From a virus, in IMG/VR virus record IMGVR_UViG_3300017963_002783, positions 1 through 64,000 of that record: a stretch of 64,000 nt of DNA. The stretch is one strand, 5' to 3'. Each line of letters opens with the position of its first letter. Within the stretch, counting starts at the first letter, position 1. The notes beneath the pieces were generated by a model, which saw only the letters and a program-made list of their open reading frames with translations, did not search any database and had not been told where the DNA came from. The position numbers and the translations under genes are program-made. Positions 24,617 to 32,786 of this stretch are shown in pieces.

Positions 24617-24844
24617 ATGGCCTTGGAACCAACCTACTACGACATTACGGACTTCAAGGAAACTGGTGTCTCCCAGGGCGATCTTGTGAAGGCCGTCTAC
24701 AATCTGTGGAAGGCTATACACGCCATTTGCTACAACATTGACGAGGATACCGGCTCGCCGGGAACGGATTATATGTCCAAGATCGGCACGGACCTCAACA
24801 CGGCAATGGCGAACATTGGCACGCCCCACGGGGCCACCACATAA
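24617..24844 (+). CDS. Small structural-region protein
   Basis: 75 residues. Contains a helix (QGDLVKAVYNLWKAIHAICYNID) and a C-terminal helix (DYMSKIGTDLNTAMANIG). The ATG at 24617 is preferred over a TTG only two bases after the GGAGG. The pattern of short helical segments with an Asp/Gly tail is typical of minor capsid or fibre-adapter proteins, but no family is recognised. Confidence 0.5.
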   Translation: MALEPTYYDITDFKETGVSQGDLVKAVYNLWKAIHAICYNIDEDTGSPGTDYMSKIGTDLNTAMANIGTPHGATT

Positions 24845-24890
24845 CCTACCATAATTCATTAACTCTCTTCATCGAGGAGGATTTTGACCT

Positions 24891-25841
24891 ATGAAGAAAC
24901 TGTTGAAAAAGCTGTTTATTCTTTCGATGGTTGTGGCTTTGTTTGGGATTTTTACTGCTCCGGCAGCTCACGCAGGGTACATCCATTTCACGATTACCGT
25001 TTACAAGGATACGGGTTATGCCACCTCTGCGGGTGGGTATACCCAACTGACAAGCGGGGTCCAGTACATTGTGCTGGAGGATACCGCCGATTCACTTGAA
25101 ACCATCTACAGCGATACTGCCGGGACTGCCATGACGAACCCGGTTACGGCCACCGTGTTCAATACTACGGACGACATTGATTTCTATGTGTCCGACGCGG
25201 AGACTGCCGTTGACATTATCGTTGTGGATAACAGCGGTGGGTACACCGCCATTCTGGACAACTGCACCACGAGCACTCATACTTGCATTATTGATGAAAC
25301 ACCCGGAGTGCAGCACAAAAATATCATCTGGTATTGTATGTACTCTTCGGGTGCCACGCCGCGGGCGAACGCTTTGGACGGCAATATTGATACCGAAGTG
25401 GACCTCCTGGACGGCATGATTGTCCACGATGTGCAGATCGAAGTTGTGCAGGCAAGTGCCGGATCATCCATTGGTCTTTGTGTTGGTGGGGGTTCTACTG
25501 GAGAAGGTGACATTGATGGGTTTGTCGGTCCCCAAGATGTCGATGTCGGTGTAGGTAGAATCGTTGCTACCAAGAACCGTGCTATTCGTACTGCTGTTGC
25601 TTGTCCATATTATGGGGCGTTTTTTACTCATGAAGTCGGAGACAATGCAGCAGCGTTTTGCGACGGCACGGAGGATGTTTCCATTTATTGGGAAGGCCCG
25701 GCATTTCCGTACCAGGTGAACGGGGCTCATTGCCTGAGTTACAGGATTTCCTCTTCCGACAGCACAGCTAATACCGCCCAGTGGTTTAGTTCCAGTGTCG
25801 GCTGGGGCTTTATCCACTATTGGGTGAGCAAGCTCCGCTAA
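24891..25841 (+). CDS. Exported beta-rich protein in capsid operon
   Basis: 316 residues with a strong signal peptide (basic start, then ILSMVVALFGIFTAPAAHA with cleavage before GYI). The mature part is Thr/Ser/Gly-rich beta structure with about ten cysteines, suggestive of disulfide-linked strands in an oxidising compartment. AGGAGG lies before the ATG. A secreted protein between coat and neck genes is odd; it may be a surface-exposed lysogeny factor, or a virion protein assembled from the envelope side. No family recognised. Confidence 0.6.
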   Translation: MKKLLKKLFILSMVVALFGIFTAPAAHAGYIHFTITVYKDTGYATSAGGYTQLTSGVQYIVLEDTADSLETIYSDTAGTAMTNPVTATVFNTTDDIDFYVSDAETAVDIIVVDNSGGYTAILDNCTTSTHTCIIDETPGVQHKNIIWYCMYSSGATPRANALDGNIDTEVDLLDGMIVHDVQIEVVQASAGSSIGLCVGGGSTGEGDIDGFVGPQDVDVGVGRIVATKNRAIRTAVACPYYGAFFTHEVGDNAAAFCDGTEDVSIYWEGPAFPYQVNGAHCLSYRISSSDSTANTAQWFSSSVGWGFIHYWVSKLR

Positions 25842-25865
25842 AACCGTAAACCTTTAAAAACCGAA

Positions 25866-25903
25866 AAGGGGTCTTGGCTTTGTCGTCAAGGCCCCTTCTT
25901 TAT
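25866..25903 (+). terminator. Rho-independent terminator after exported protein
   Basis: An 11-bp stem with one G-T pair, AAGGGGTCTTG (25866-25876) and CAAGGCCCCTT (25887-25897), followed by CTTTAT. It closes the capsid transcription unit. Confidence 0.75.
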
Positions 25904-25921
25904 CAGGAAAGATAAACAGGT

Positions 25922-27055
25922 ATGCCCGAAAACCGCCTGAACTCTACGGTAAAGTTAATGCTGGTCCTGTTCGTGATTCTGCCTTTCGGGATCATATCGA
26001 ACGGTATTCTGCACCAGAGCCATAAGTACGGCATGGTGATTATCGCCCTGGCTTTGTTCGGCTCACTGACGCCCAATCGCTGGTTCCGGTATTTCGTCTG
26101 GTACTGCGCTTTGTGGCAGATCGTGTTGTGCCTGAAATGGATTTACGCCGGAATTCCACCGAAGCAGGCCCAGATAAGCTGGAAGTTCACCTATTTTGCC
26201 ATCATTTTTATTGGCATTTACCTGATCGCAGCTTACAGCCGAATCAAGAAGGAGTGGTTCTACAATGCGATTTGCATAGCGGCGTTGGTGCATTTTGTGA
26301 TCGCCATATTTCAACTGTTCGATTGGGATCCCGTTATGGTCACTCTCCAGGCCATCTACCGGGGGGACGTGCGGTTCGATTTGAAGCCCATATTCTTTTT
26401 GGGCTATCAGATGAAATCCCTCACGGGCATTCTGGCGAACAACAATTTCCTGGCCTGTTTTCTGGTAGTCGCTTTGCCGTTCTTCGTAAGGCCCAGATGG
26501 TGGCCTGTCGGCATCCTCATAGCCATTATGGTGTTGAGGCTGTTTACCGTGACGGCCACATTTGCAGCCTTTGTGGGCGGCATTTACTATTTCCGTAAGG
26601 ACATTATGGCCAAGAAATGGCTCCTGGTCGTCCTGTTAGCCATCACCGCCTTTATTGTCGTCACGAAGCAAAGCCTGACCATTCACCTGTTTTCCTCTCC
26701 CATGCCCGACCGATTCGAGTGGTGGCTATGGGTGTGGAACAACATGCAAACCCGATGGGAGTACATGGTGTTCGGTCTAGGCCAGGGAGCCATCTGGCTT
26801 TACAACTACCCCATCCATAACGAGTTCGTGGAGTTCTTCTATAATTTCGGGATAGTGGGAATGCTGTTCCTTGTGCCTTTCCTGCTTTCCGTGCCCAGAC
26901 GAAACAAGAGGCTTTACACGGCCTTTATTATTTTCTCCATCACCTGCATGGGAACGTATCCTATGCACCTGGCCCAGCACACCTTCATGATTGCCATGAT
27001 TCTGGGCCTCCTAGAGAGGGAGAAACTTACATGCCAATCGAGTCCTACACCGTAA
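25922..27055 (+). CDS. O-antigen polymerase/ligase-like membrane protein
   Basis: 377 residues with about ten membrane spans. Enzymes of this type (Wzy polymerase, WaaL ligase) work at the periplasmic face on undecaprenyl-linked glycans. Signature parts: FLGYQMKSLTGILANNNFLACFLVVALPFF, the large periplasmic loop with RFEWWLWVWNNMQTRWEYMVFGLGQG, and the end HNEFVEFFYNFGIVGMLFLVPF, which matches the Wzy_C pattern. It stands alone between capsid and neck genes, away from the sugar cluster. Phages use such genes for seroconversion; a role in polymerising the cluster product is inferred. Confidence 0.78.
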   Translation: MPENRLNSTVKLMLVLFVILPFGIISNGILHQSHKYGMVIIALALFGSLTPNRWFRYFVWYCALWQIVLCLKWIYAGIPPKQAQISWKFTYFAIIFIGIYLIAAYSRIKKEWFYNAICIAALVHFVIAIFQLFDWDPVMVTLQAIYRGDVRFDLKPIFFLGYQMKSLTGILANNNFLACFLVVALPFFVRPRWWPVGILIAIMVLRLFTVTATFAAFVGGIYYFRKDIMAKKWLLVVLLAITAFIVVTKQSLTIHLFSSPMPDRFEWWLWVWNNMQTRWEYMVFGLGQGAIWLYNYPIHNEFVEFFYNFGIVGMLFLVPFLLSVPRRNKRLYTAFIIFSITCMGTYPMHLAQHTFMIAMILGLLEREKLTCQSSPTP

Positions 27056-28107
27056 CCGGCCTGTTTGAAGGCTATACGTTCTCCGAACTAAAGGAACGCA
27101 CCCTCCAAAAACTCCGCCAGAAATCCGAAAATTACGACCGGTACTCCGAAGCCAAAGTGGAGAATGCCCTGAACGATGCCCTCATTAAAGCTGTGGGCAT
27201 GACGGGATGCCTCCGGGCGTTCGCCATTATCCGCATGAAGGACGGCTTTTCCCAGTACAAACCCCCCACCCAGATGCTCAAGCCCACCAAGGCCTTCTTT
27301 TACCAATCGGCTACAAGCTATTACGAGCTTCCCCAGAAAACCCGCGCATGGCTCGATAAGCACAAACGCGGCTGGAGGGCCATGGACGGCGACCCTTTGT
27401 ATATGTATCCAGGGGACAGCTACGGCAATCTCCGCAAACTCGGGTTCGCGCCTACCCCCGACACGGACGGGAACGATTACGCATCTTCGCCCGACAGCGG
27501 AATTTACGCTTCGGAAAGTTCCATGGAGACTTCCGGGAACGTGGAGGGGGTGAATAACGCTGCCCACGCCACTATCTGCACCGACAGTGACGGGAGAACC
27601 CTATCCGACGAGGGGGTTCAGGTGGGCATGATGGCCGTGAACGTCACGGACGACTCGAGCGGTCAGATTACGGCAGTATCCGGGTCCACGTTTACCGTCA
27701 CGCTGGCAGGCGGGACGAACAATACGTGGGCTGTCGGAGATAGTTTCATGATTCTCGCCGGGGAGTACGGGGTCGTAGTGGACTGGACCAACGAGGAGCA
27801 TTTCCTGTTCACAGCGGATATTGGGGGCATTGCGGACGTGGAGACCCTTGTCGGGAACGTCTACCTGGAGTTCACCAGGCGACCTTTAAAGATGCACCTG
27901 AACAACCACAAACCGGAGTTACCCCCGGAGCTTCATATCTATTTGCCTGACGGTGCGGTGTGGTTTCTGAAGCGGGACGCCCCGCAGGGCTCGAACGATT
28001 ACCAGATGGCTGTTACGGCCTGGCAAGCCTTCGAGAAGGGCATCAAGGGGGACTACATCGATCTCGAGAGCGTTATGGAAGACAGTTGCCTGACGGATTA
28101 TCACTGA
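27031..28107 (+). CDS. Putative head-to-tail adaptor protein
   Basis: 358 residues. The first 80 residues are helical (TFSELKERTLQKLRQKSENYDRY and EAKVENALNDALIKAVG) as in neck/adaptor proteins that bind below the portal; the middle holds a Gly/Ser/Thr-rich beta insert, and the C-terminus returns to WTNEEHFLFTADIG, LYLEFTRRPLKM-type strands and an LPPELHIYLPDGAVWFL helix. Position between coat and stabiliser genes supports the call. The start overlaps the membrane protein by 25 bases. The assignment is by context and fold pattern only. Confidence 0.5.
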   Translation: MPIESYTVTGLFEGYTFSELKERTLQKLRQKSENYDRYSEAKVENALNDALIKAVGMTGCLRAFAIIRMKDGFSQYKPPTQMLKPTKAFFYQSATSYYELPQKTRAWLDKHKRGWRAMDGDPLYMYPGDSYGNLRKLGFAPTPDTDGNDYASSPDSGIYASESSMETSGNVEGVNNAAHATICTDSDGRTLSDEGVQVGMMAVNVTDDSSGQITAVSGSTFTVTLAGGTNNTWAVGDSFMILAGEYGVVVDWTNEEHFLFTADIGGIADVETLVGNVYLEFTRRPLKMHLNNHKPELPPELHIYLPDGAVWFLKRDAPQGSNDYQMAVTAWQAFEKGIKGDYIDLESVMEDSCLTDYH

Positions 28108-28108
28108 T

Positions 28109-29869
28109 ATGCGCGAACCGATCGAAATCAGATTCACGGGCGGGATAAACAATCAGGACACTCCCCTGGACTGTTTTGTCCAGAGACAACTGAAGAGAGT
28201 CCCGGTGCTTATCAATGCCGACACGGAATTGAGCGGCAAGATTATTCCCTTGAGGCCGAAACGTGCCATGAACTCTACCGTTTGCGGGGCCAGCGTTCAT
28301 ACCATTCTCAAGGCTAACCTGACCATCCTGGTAGGGGCGGGGGATAGCCTGTATTACCTGGACAGTGACGATGAACCCGTCCTGCTGAAGTCCGGCCTGA
28401 ACGATTACAACTTTCACATGGCCCAGGTGGGCAACTGGGTGTACGGGACGGACTATTACGAGAATTTCAGCGTTTATATCGGAAGCGACCCGCCTGTTTA
28501 TTGCAGTTGGGGCCATGCCGTGCCGGAGTCTCCCCCTACGGTAGTTGCGGGCGCGGCGGGCAACCCGGACGGCACGTACATCTGCTATTACAGGTACAAG
28601 ATTACTTTGCCTGACGGCACGATACTCAGGACGGGTTTATCGGAAGGGGCGAGCGTAGACGTTACGGGCGGCAAGAAAATCGAGTGGTCGGCTATGGTTC
28701 ACGCCTCTTACACGGGCGCCACGGCGGTTCAGATAGAGCTGTTCAGGACCATGAGCGGCTGGTCGGCTACCTATCTGGTGGCCACTATTGACGAGGGCAC
28801 CACGGCGTACTCGGACAATGTGGCTGACGCTACGGTTCAGGCCAACACGGAGTTCGACGAGACGGGCTATTATCCCCCACCTTCTTCCGCTATCCGGCAC
28901 GTCTTTTACCACGAAGGGGCTGACAGGGTGTTTGTCGCTGTGGGCGGGGATGTGTACTGGTCCGAGCCGGCTCTTTATAACGTATTCGTCTATAACGAGA
29001 GGGCGGCTGAATACACGAACGTCAATAGCGTTTTCCTGGGCAGCCAGCGAGAAATTACCTGCATGGCCCTCCTGGACGAGCAGCTCTATTTGGGCGCAGA
29101 GCACACCTGGCGCCGTCTAAGGGGAACGGATCCGGCATATTGGGCATGGGAATCCGTTGGGGGAGCCATTAAGGGTCCCATGGACGAGCGTAACGCCGTG
29201 GTGACTAAATGGGGCATCATCTACCCGGGAAACGACCATGCCATGTGGATATTCAATGGGTTCGAGACGGACAGGATTATCACGTGGTTCAGGCCCGGGG
29301 GCTACGGTTTTCCCTCCTCAACGTCCTTTGCCATCTTTGACGGCAGGTTCCTGAGCCTCTTCCTTTCGCCTACCGCGGGCCTGTACGACTACCCGGAGTT
29401 CCGGTTCGACTTCCTGAACTATCCGACAGAAGCCCCGCGAGTGGTTGTCAGCAGCCGAAACCCGAGCGCAGCGTTTTACCACAACGATTCGGACGAGATT
29501 TATTTCGGCACGGAGGACGGCTACATCCAGAACGATACTGACGTTACGACCGATGTGACCATGAGTTTCTACACCCCGGAAATTCCAGTAGAGGGTATTA
29601 CGAAATACGGGGACGCTGCGACCATGTATGTCGATTTTTGCAGCGGCGGGGACCAGCTCAGTATCTCCGTGTACCTCGACGAGTCAACCGATGCAGACGA
29701 CCTCACGGCTATCACAGCGGCCACAAGACAGCGGAAAGCCATCCCCCTATTGGAGTATCCTTCCCGGACCATCATGCTTCAGTTCAGCCTCACGACTCAC
29801 GAACTCCTGGCCGAAATTAGGGAACCTTTAATTATCACAGGGGACGAGGATGCCGACCCAGCGACCTGA
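28109..29869 (+). CDS. Putative DNA-stabilisation / neck beta-propeller protein
   Basis: 586 residues, beta-rich with repeating blocks (NLTILVGAGDSLYYLD, YNFHMAQVGNWVYGTDYYEN, RVFVAVGGDVYWSEP, MALLDEQLYLGAEHTWRRL, WGIIYPGNDHAMWIFNG) that look like propeller blades. P22 gp10, the packaged-DNA stabilisation protein below the portal, has such an architecture, and the gene order (adaptor, then this) agrees. The opening IRFTGGINNQDTPL is typical of this group. Assignment is moderate. Confidence 0.55.
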   Translation: MREPIEIRFTGGINNQDTPLDCFVQRQLKRVPVLINADTELSGKIIPLRPKRAMNSTVCGASVHTILKANLTILVGAGDSLYYLDSDDEPVLLKSGLNDYNFHMAQVGNWVYGTDYYENFSVYIGSDPPVYCSWGHAVPESPPTVVAGAAGNPDGTYICYYRYKITLPDGTILRTGLSEGASVDVTGGKKIEWSAMVHASYTGATAVQIELFRTMSGWSATYLVATIDEGTTAYSDNVADATVQANTEFDETGYYPPPSSAIRHVFYHEGADRVFVAVGGDVYWSEPALYNVFVYNERAAEYTNVNSVFLGSQREITCMALLDEQLYLGAEHTWRRLRGTDPAYWAWESVGGAIKGPMDERNAVVTKWGIIYPGNDHAMWIFNGFETDRIITWFRPGGYGFPSSTSFAIFDGRFLSLFLSPTAGLYDYPEFRFDFLNYPTEAPRVVVSSRNPSAAFYHNDSDEIYFGTEDGYIQNDTDVTTDVTMSFYTPEIPVEGITKYGDAATMYVDFCSGGDQLSISVYLDESTDADDLTAITAATRQRKAIPLLEYPSRTIMLQFSLTTHELLAEIREPLIITGDEDADPAT

Positions 29870-30287
29870 TAAGGTAGTTTTCGAACCCATCCGGGAACCC
29901 CACAAGGCTCTTCCCTACTGGGACTGGTTCGCTAATTCTCGCTTCTTTGCCCGCTATCCCATCGGGGCCCTGGAGTCGGCTTTCGGGCAGGTACTCAACC
30001 GGGAAGCTATCGCCATTGTGGGCTTCCTGAACGGGGAGGCAAAAGGGTTCGTTATTATCAAGCCCAAGCAGGAACCCCATCCCACGGAACCCAAACTGAT
30101 AAGCGTATGCGAAGTGGTCCAGATTTACGGGTATCGCTACCTGTATAAGTTCCGGGACGAATTCTTCTCATGGCTCAAGGGCTTCGGGTACGAAAAACTC
30201 AGAGGGTACAGCAATGCCCAGGACAAGGCGTTCGAGAAACTGTTCGATATGACTAAAATCTATTCGGTTTACGAAAAGGAGTTTTAG
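29850..30287 (+). CDS. GNAT-like virion-region protein
   Basis: 145 residues. The end of the sequence (FSWLKGFGYEKLRGYSNAQDKAFEKLF, then YSVYEKEF) matches the last helix-strand pair of GNAT acetyltransferases, and IAIVGFLNGEAKGFVIIKP fits the central strands. T7 internal virion protein gp13 is a similar GNAT-like protein in podovirus virions, so a particle role is reasonable. It overlaps the propeller gene by 20 bases. Confidence 0.55.
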   Translation: MPTQRPDKVVFEPIREPHKALPYWDWFANSRFFARYPIGALESAFGQVLNREAIAIVGFLNGEAKGFVIIKPKQEPHPTEPKLISVCEVVQIYGYRYLYKFRDEFFSWLKGFGYEKLRGYSNAQDKAFEKLFDMTKIYSVYEKEF

Positions 30288-30289
30288 CT

Positions 30290-31093
30290 ATGTGTTTTGG
30301 TGGACCAGGACCAGGGGCAGGAGGCCCCACGGCAAGTCCGGGAGGAGGCATGATGTTCGGCGCGACGCCCGCACAGGGGGGTTTTGTCGCCAATGCGCCC
30401 ACCCCCGCACCCTCTCCGAGCATGTCTTTCGGGGGCGGCGTTCAACAACCCGGATTCGTTACGAACGCACCGCCCGGGCTACCCCCGTCACCCGAGCAGG
30501 GCATGAGTTGGGGAGGCGGTTTGCAGCAGCCGGGATTCGTCACGAACGCTCCGCAACCCCCGGCAGGCATAGGAGACCAGAGCGGGGTACTCCAGAAGGC
30601 TAAAGACTTCCTGCTCAACCTCGTCACGGGACAGGCAGGGGGTGTGCTGGGAAGCCTGACGAGTCACCCGTTTGCCATGACCCCGCCTATCAGCTTGGCC
30701 TTGCAGACAGCGAAGGGCATATTCGAAGGCCAGAACCCGGACCTGGCTCTGGCTAATGCCATCCTGGGTCCCATGACGTTCGGCTTGATGAACCTGTCCG
30801 AACTGACCGGACAAGTGCCGGGGCAGGCGGGCAACCCAGCCCTTGGCGGTCCTGCCGGAACCATGCCGCCCACACCTTCCGGGGGACCCGTAGCGGGCCC
30901 ATCCGTTCCAACTCCTGCACCTCAAATGATGGTCCCCCCTCCCATAGAATCGACACCCACACTTCCGCCTGTATCTACCACTATGCAGTTGCCGAACGTC
31001 CAGCCGAATCTTGACAGCAGCATTATGGCCTTCAAAGGCATACGCGGCAAGGGCAGGATGGCCCCGAAACAAGACTGGCTTAACCTTCGATAA
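30290..31093 (+). CDS. Pro/Gly-rich internal virion protein with repeats
   Basis: 267 residues. The N-terminal third repeats a short unit ending QQPGFVTNAP (two near-identical copies, plus a QGGFVANAP variant). The middle has a hydrophobic helix (LNLVTGQAGGVLGSLTSHPF), the next part is Pro-rich, and the C-terminus carries a GIRGKGRMAPK motif. The same QPGFxTNxP and GIRGKG elements occur in the next gene, so the two are paralogous. Place and composition fit DNA-ejection proteins (compare P22 gp7/gp20), but no direct match is recognised. Confidence 0.55.
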   Translation: MCFGGPGPGAGGPTASPGGGMMFGATPAQGGFVANAPTPAPSPSMSFGGGVQQPGFVTNAPPGLPPSPEQGMSWGGGLQQPGFVTNAPQPPAGIGDQSGVLQKAKDFLLNLVTGQAGGVLGSLTSHPFAMTPPISLALQTAKGIFEGQNPDLALANAILGPMTFGLMNLSELTGQVPGQAGNPALGGPAGTMPPTPSGGPVAGPSVPTPAPQMMVPPPIESTPTLPPVSTTMQLPNVQPNLDSSIMAFKGIRGKGRMAPKQDWLNLR

Positions 31094-31108
31094 AGGAGAA
31101 CGAATAAG

Positions 31109-31840
31109 ATGTGCTTTCAATCCACACAACTTCAGCAACCCTCTCCGCAGGCAGGATTTGGAGGATTTACCAATAATGTGATGCCACCCGTTACGGCTCC
31201 CTCTCCGACTATGGGGAGTTCCTGGTGGGGCAATCAGGCCTCTCCATATACCGGCTCCCCGGTTACGCCCACCGTAACTACTCCTGGCCAAAGCTGGGGC
31301 GGGGGTGCCAATCAGCCGGGATTTATGACCAATCCGCCCGCCACGCAACCTCAAAGTCAGGTGGGTGGGGGTATGAACTGGATGGACCTTTTAGGCAAAG
31401 TGGCGGGTCCCGCAGCGATGGTGGGGGCAAGCATGATCGGGGCGAAGTCCCAATCCGGCATGATGCAGGACCTGTCGGGGGCACAGCAGCAGAGCTACGA
31501 TAAGTACCTCCAGACTATCAATCCCCCGGAAGCGGTCAAGCAAGCCCGGTTTAACGAACTCAAACAGGGTACGCTCAAACAGGCCGGCACCGCCAGGAGA
31601 CGTCTCGGGAGTCAAATGGCTTCCCGTGGTATTCGCGGCAAGGGTGCCGCGGCACCAATAGCCGAAACGGAAGAGGATATCCGGGACGCTATTAACAGGG
31701 CCTACTTCACCGTGTACGGTCAATACAACGTACCGGGGATGCCCCCGCCAGTCAATTACGCCCCCAGCACGGGACAGCTTTTAGGATCCCAGGTGGGCGA
31801 CCTCGGGACCCTTCTAGCTATGAAGCAAATGTTCGCGTAG
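31109..31840 (+). CDS. Internal virion (ejection-type) protein
   Basis: 243 residues. Gly/Pro/Thr-rich N-terminal half with QPGFMTNPP, a hydrophobic helix (GKVAGPAAMVGASMIGAKSQSG), then a long helical region (LSGAQQQSYDKYLQTINPPE, RFNELKQGTLKQAGTARRRLGSQMASRGIRGKG) and a tyrosine-rich end. This order (soluble, membrane-active helix, coiled part) is what ejection proteins use to build the trans-envelope channel. Paralogue of the preceding protein. Confidence 0.55.
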   Translation: MCFQSTQLQQPSPQAGFGGFTNNVMPPVTAPSPTMGSSWWGNQASPYTGSPVTPTVTTPGQSWGGGANQPGFMTNPPATQPQSQVGGGMNWMDLLGKVAGPAAMVGASMIGAKSQSGMMQDLSGAQQQSYDKYLQTINPPEAVKQARFNELKQGTLKQAGTARRRLGSQMASRGIRGKGAAAPIAETEEDIRDAINRAYFTVYGQYNVPGMPPPVNYAPSTGQLLGSQVGDLGTLLAMKQMFA

Positions 31841-31853
31841 GAGATTTTCGCAA

Positions 31854-32786
31854 ATGCCTTACGTCAACCCCTATCAGGTTTTATCCCCGTATCTCCAGCC
31901 CTCCGTTAAGACGGCGACTGCCCTTCTTCCTACGTTCTTGCAGCACAAGCGATGGAAGGAGGAAACCCCCGGGCGGGAAGCTGCAACCAAATACACGCAG
32001 GAACGGGCAAAACAAATCGAGGAAACGCGGCAACGCTGGACGGACATTATGACAGGGGGATTGCCGGGATTTTCCAAACTCCTACCGGAAGGCGTGACTC
32101 CCGAAACCTATCTCAAAGCGAGACAGATAGGGGCTATCAGTCCTATGTCCATTACCCAGCCTTCTTATCAGTTAATAACAGCCCCTGGAGAGGGAGGGAA
32201 GCCCGTACAGCAATGGGTTGAGAAAGGCAAGGGGGGTCCTTTCCCCGCTTATCAGAAGCAAGCCTTACAGAGAAAAACTTACGATTGGTCAGACCCGCAG
32301 GGAAACAAGTGGGCCAGGGATTATGATTACGACTCTACAACGGGTAGTTGGGAATGGTCGGGGCCAGCCCGCATGACTCAGAGAGCCAAAACCCTTGAGG
32401 ATATTTCAGCAGAGGCAGCGGCAAGGGCCAAGGGGACGGAGACAGTCGAACAACTCAGCCCCTCCCAGATGATAAACCAGATGAAACTGGAGGCTATGCA
32501 GAGAGTCCAGGCGAATGTTGCTAACGAAAATGACCTTCTCATCCTTGGTTATCACAAAGACCCCGTGGCGGCATCGCTTATCGGGCAGCTTATGGACGGC
32601 ATATCCATGGGCCTAGTAAGCGTAGAGGAGGGCGGGAAACGTAGGCCGCCCAACCAGGACGAAATCATGGGCATGATCAGGGAACGCCTGGACGTTTACC
32701 AGAAGGCTATCAACGAGAAGTACCTCGGGCCACAGCAGGCCCCTGTCGATCAACCCAATTTGCAGGACCCATTAGGTATCCGATGA
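31854..32786 (+). CDS. Internal virion region hypothetical protein
   Basis: 310 residues, mostly helical: an amphipathic N-terminal helix (REAATKYTQERAKQIEETRQRW), a DWSDPQGNKWARDYDYD beta turn segment, and a C-terminal helical part (SPSQMINQMKLEAMQRVQANV). No known domain. It precedes the giant protein with a four-base stop/start overlap, so the two are coupled and may act together in ejection. Confidence 0.5.
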   Translation: MPYVNPYQVLSPYLQPSVKTATALLPTFLQHKRWKEETPGREAATKYTQERAKQIEETRQRWTDIMTGGLPGFSKLLPEGVTPETYLKARQIGAISPMSITQPSYQLITAPGEGGKPVQQWVEKGKGGPFPAYQKQALQRKTYDWSDPQGNKWARDYDYDSTTGSWEWSGPARMTQRAKTLEDISAEAAARAKGTETVEQLSPSQMINQMKLEAMQRVQANVANENDLLILGYHKDPVAASLIGQLMDGISMGLVSVEEGGKRRPPNQDEIMGMIRERLDVYQKAINEKYLGPQQAPVDQPNLQDPLGIR

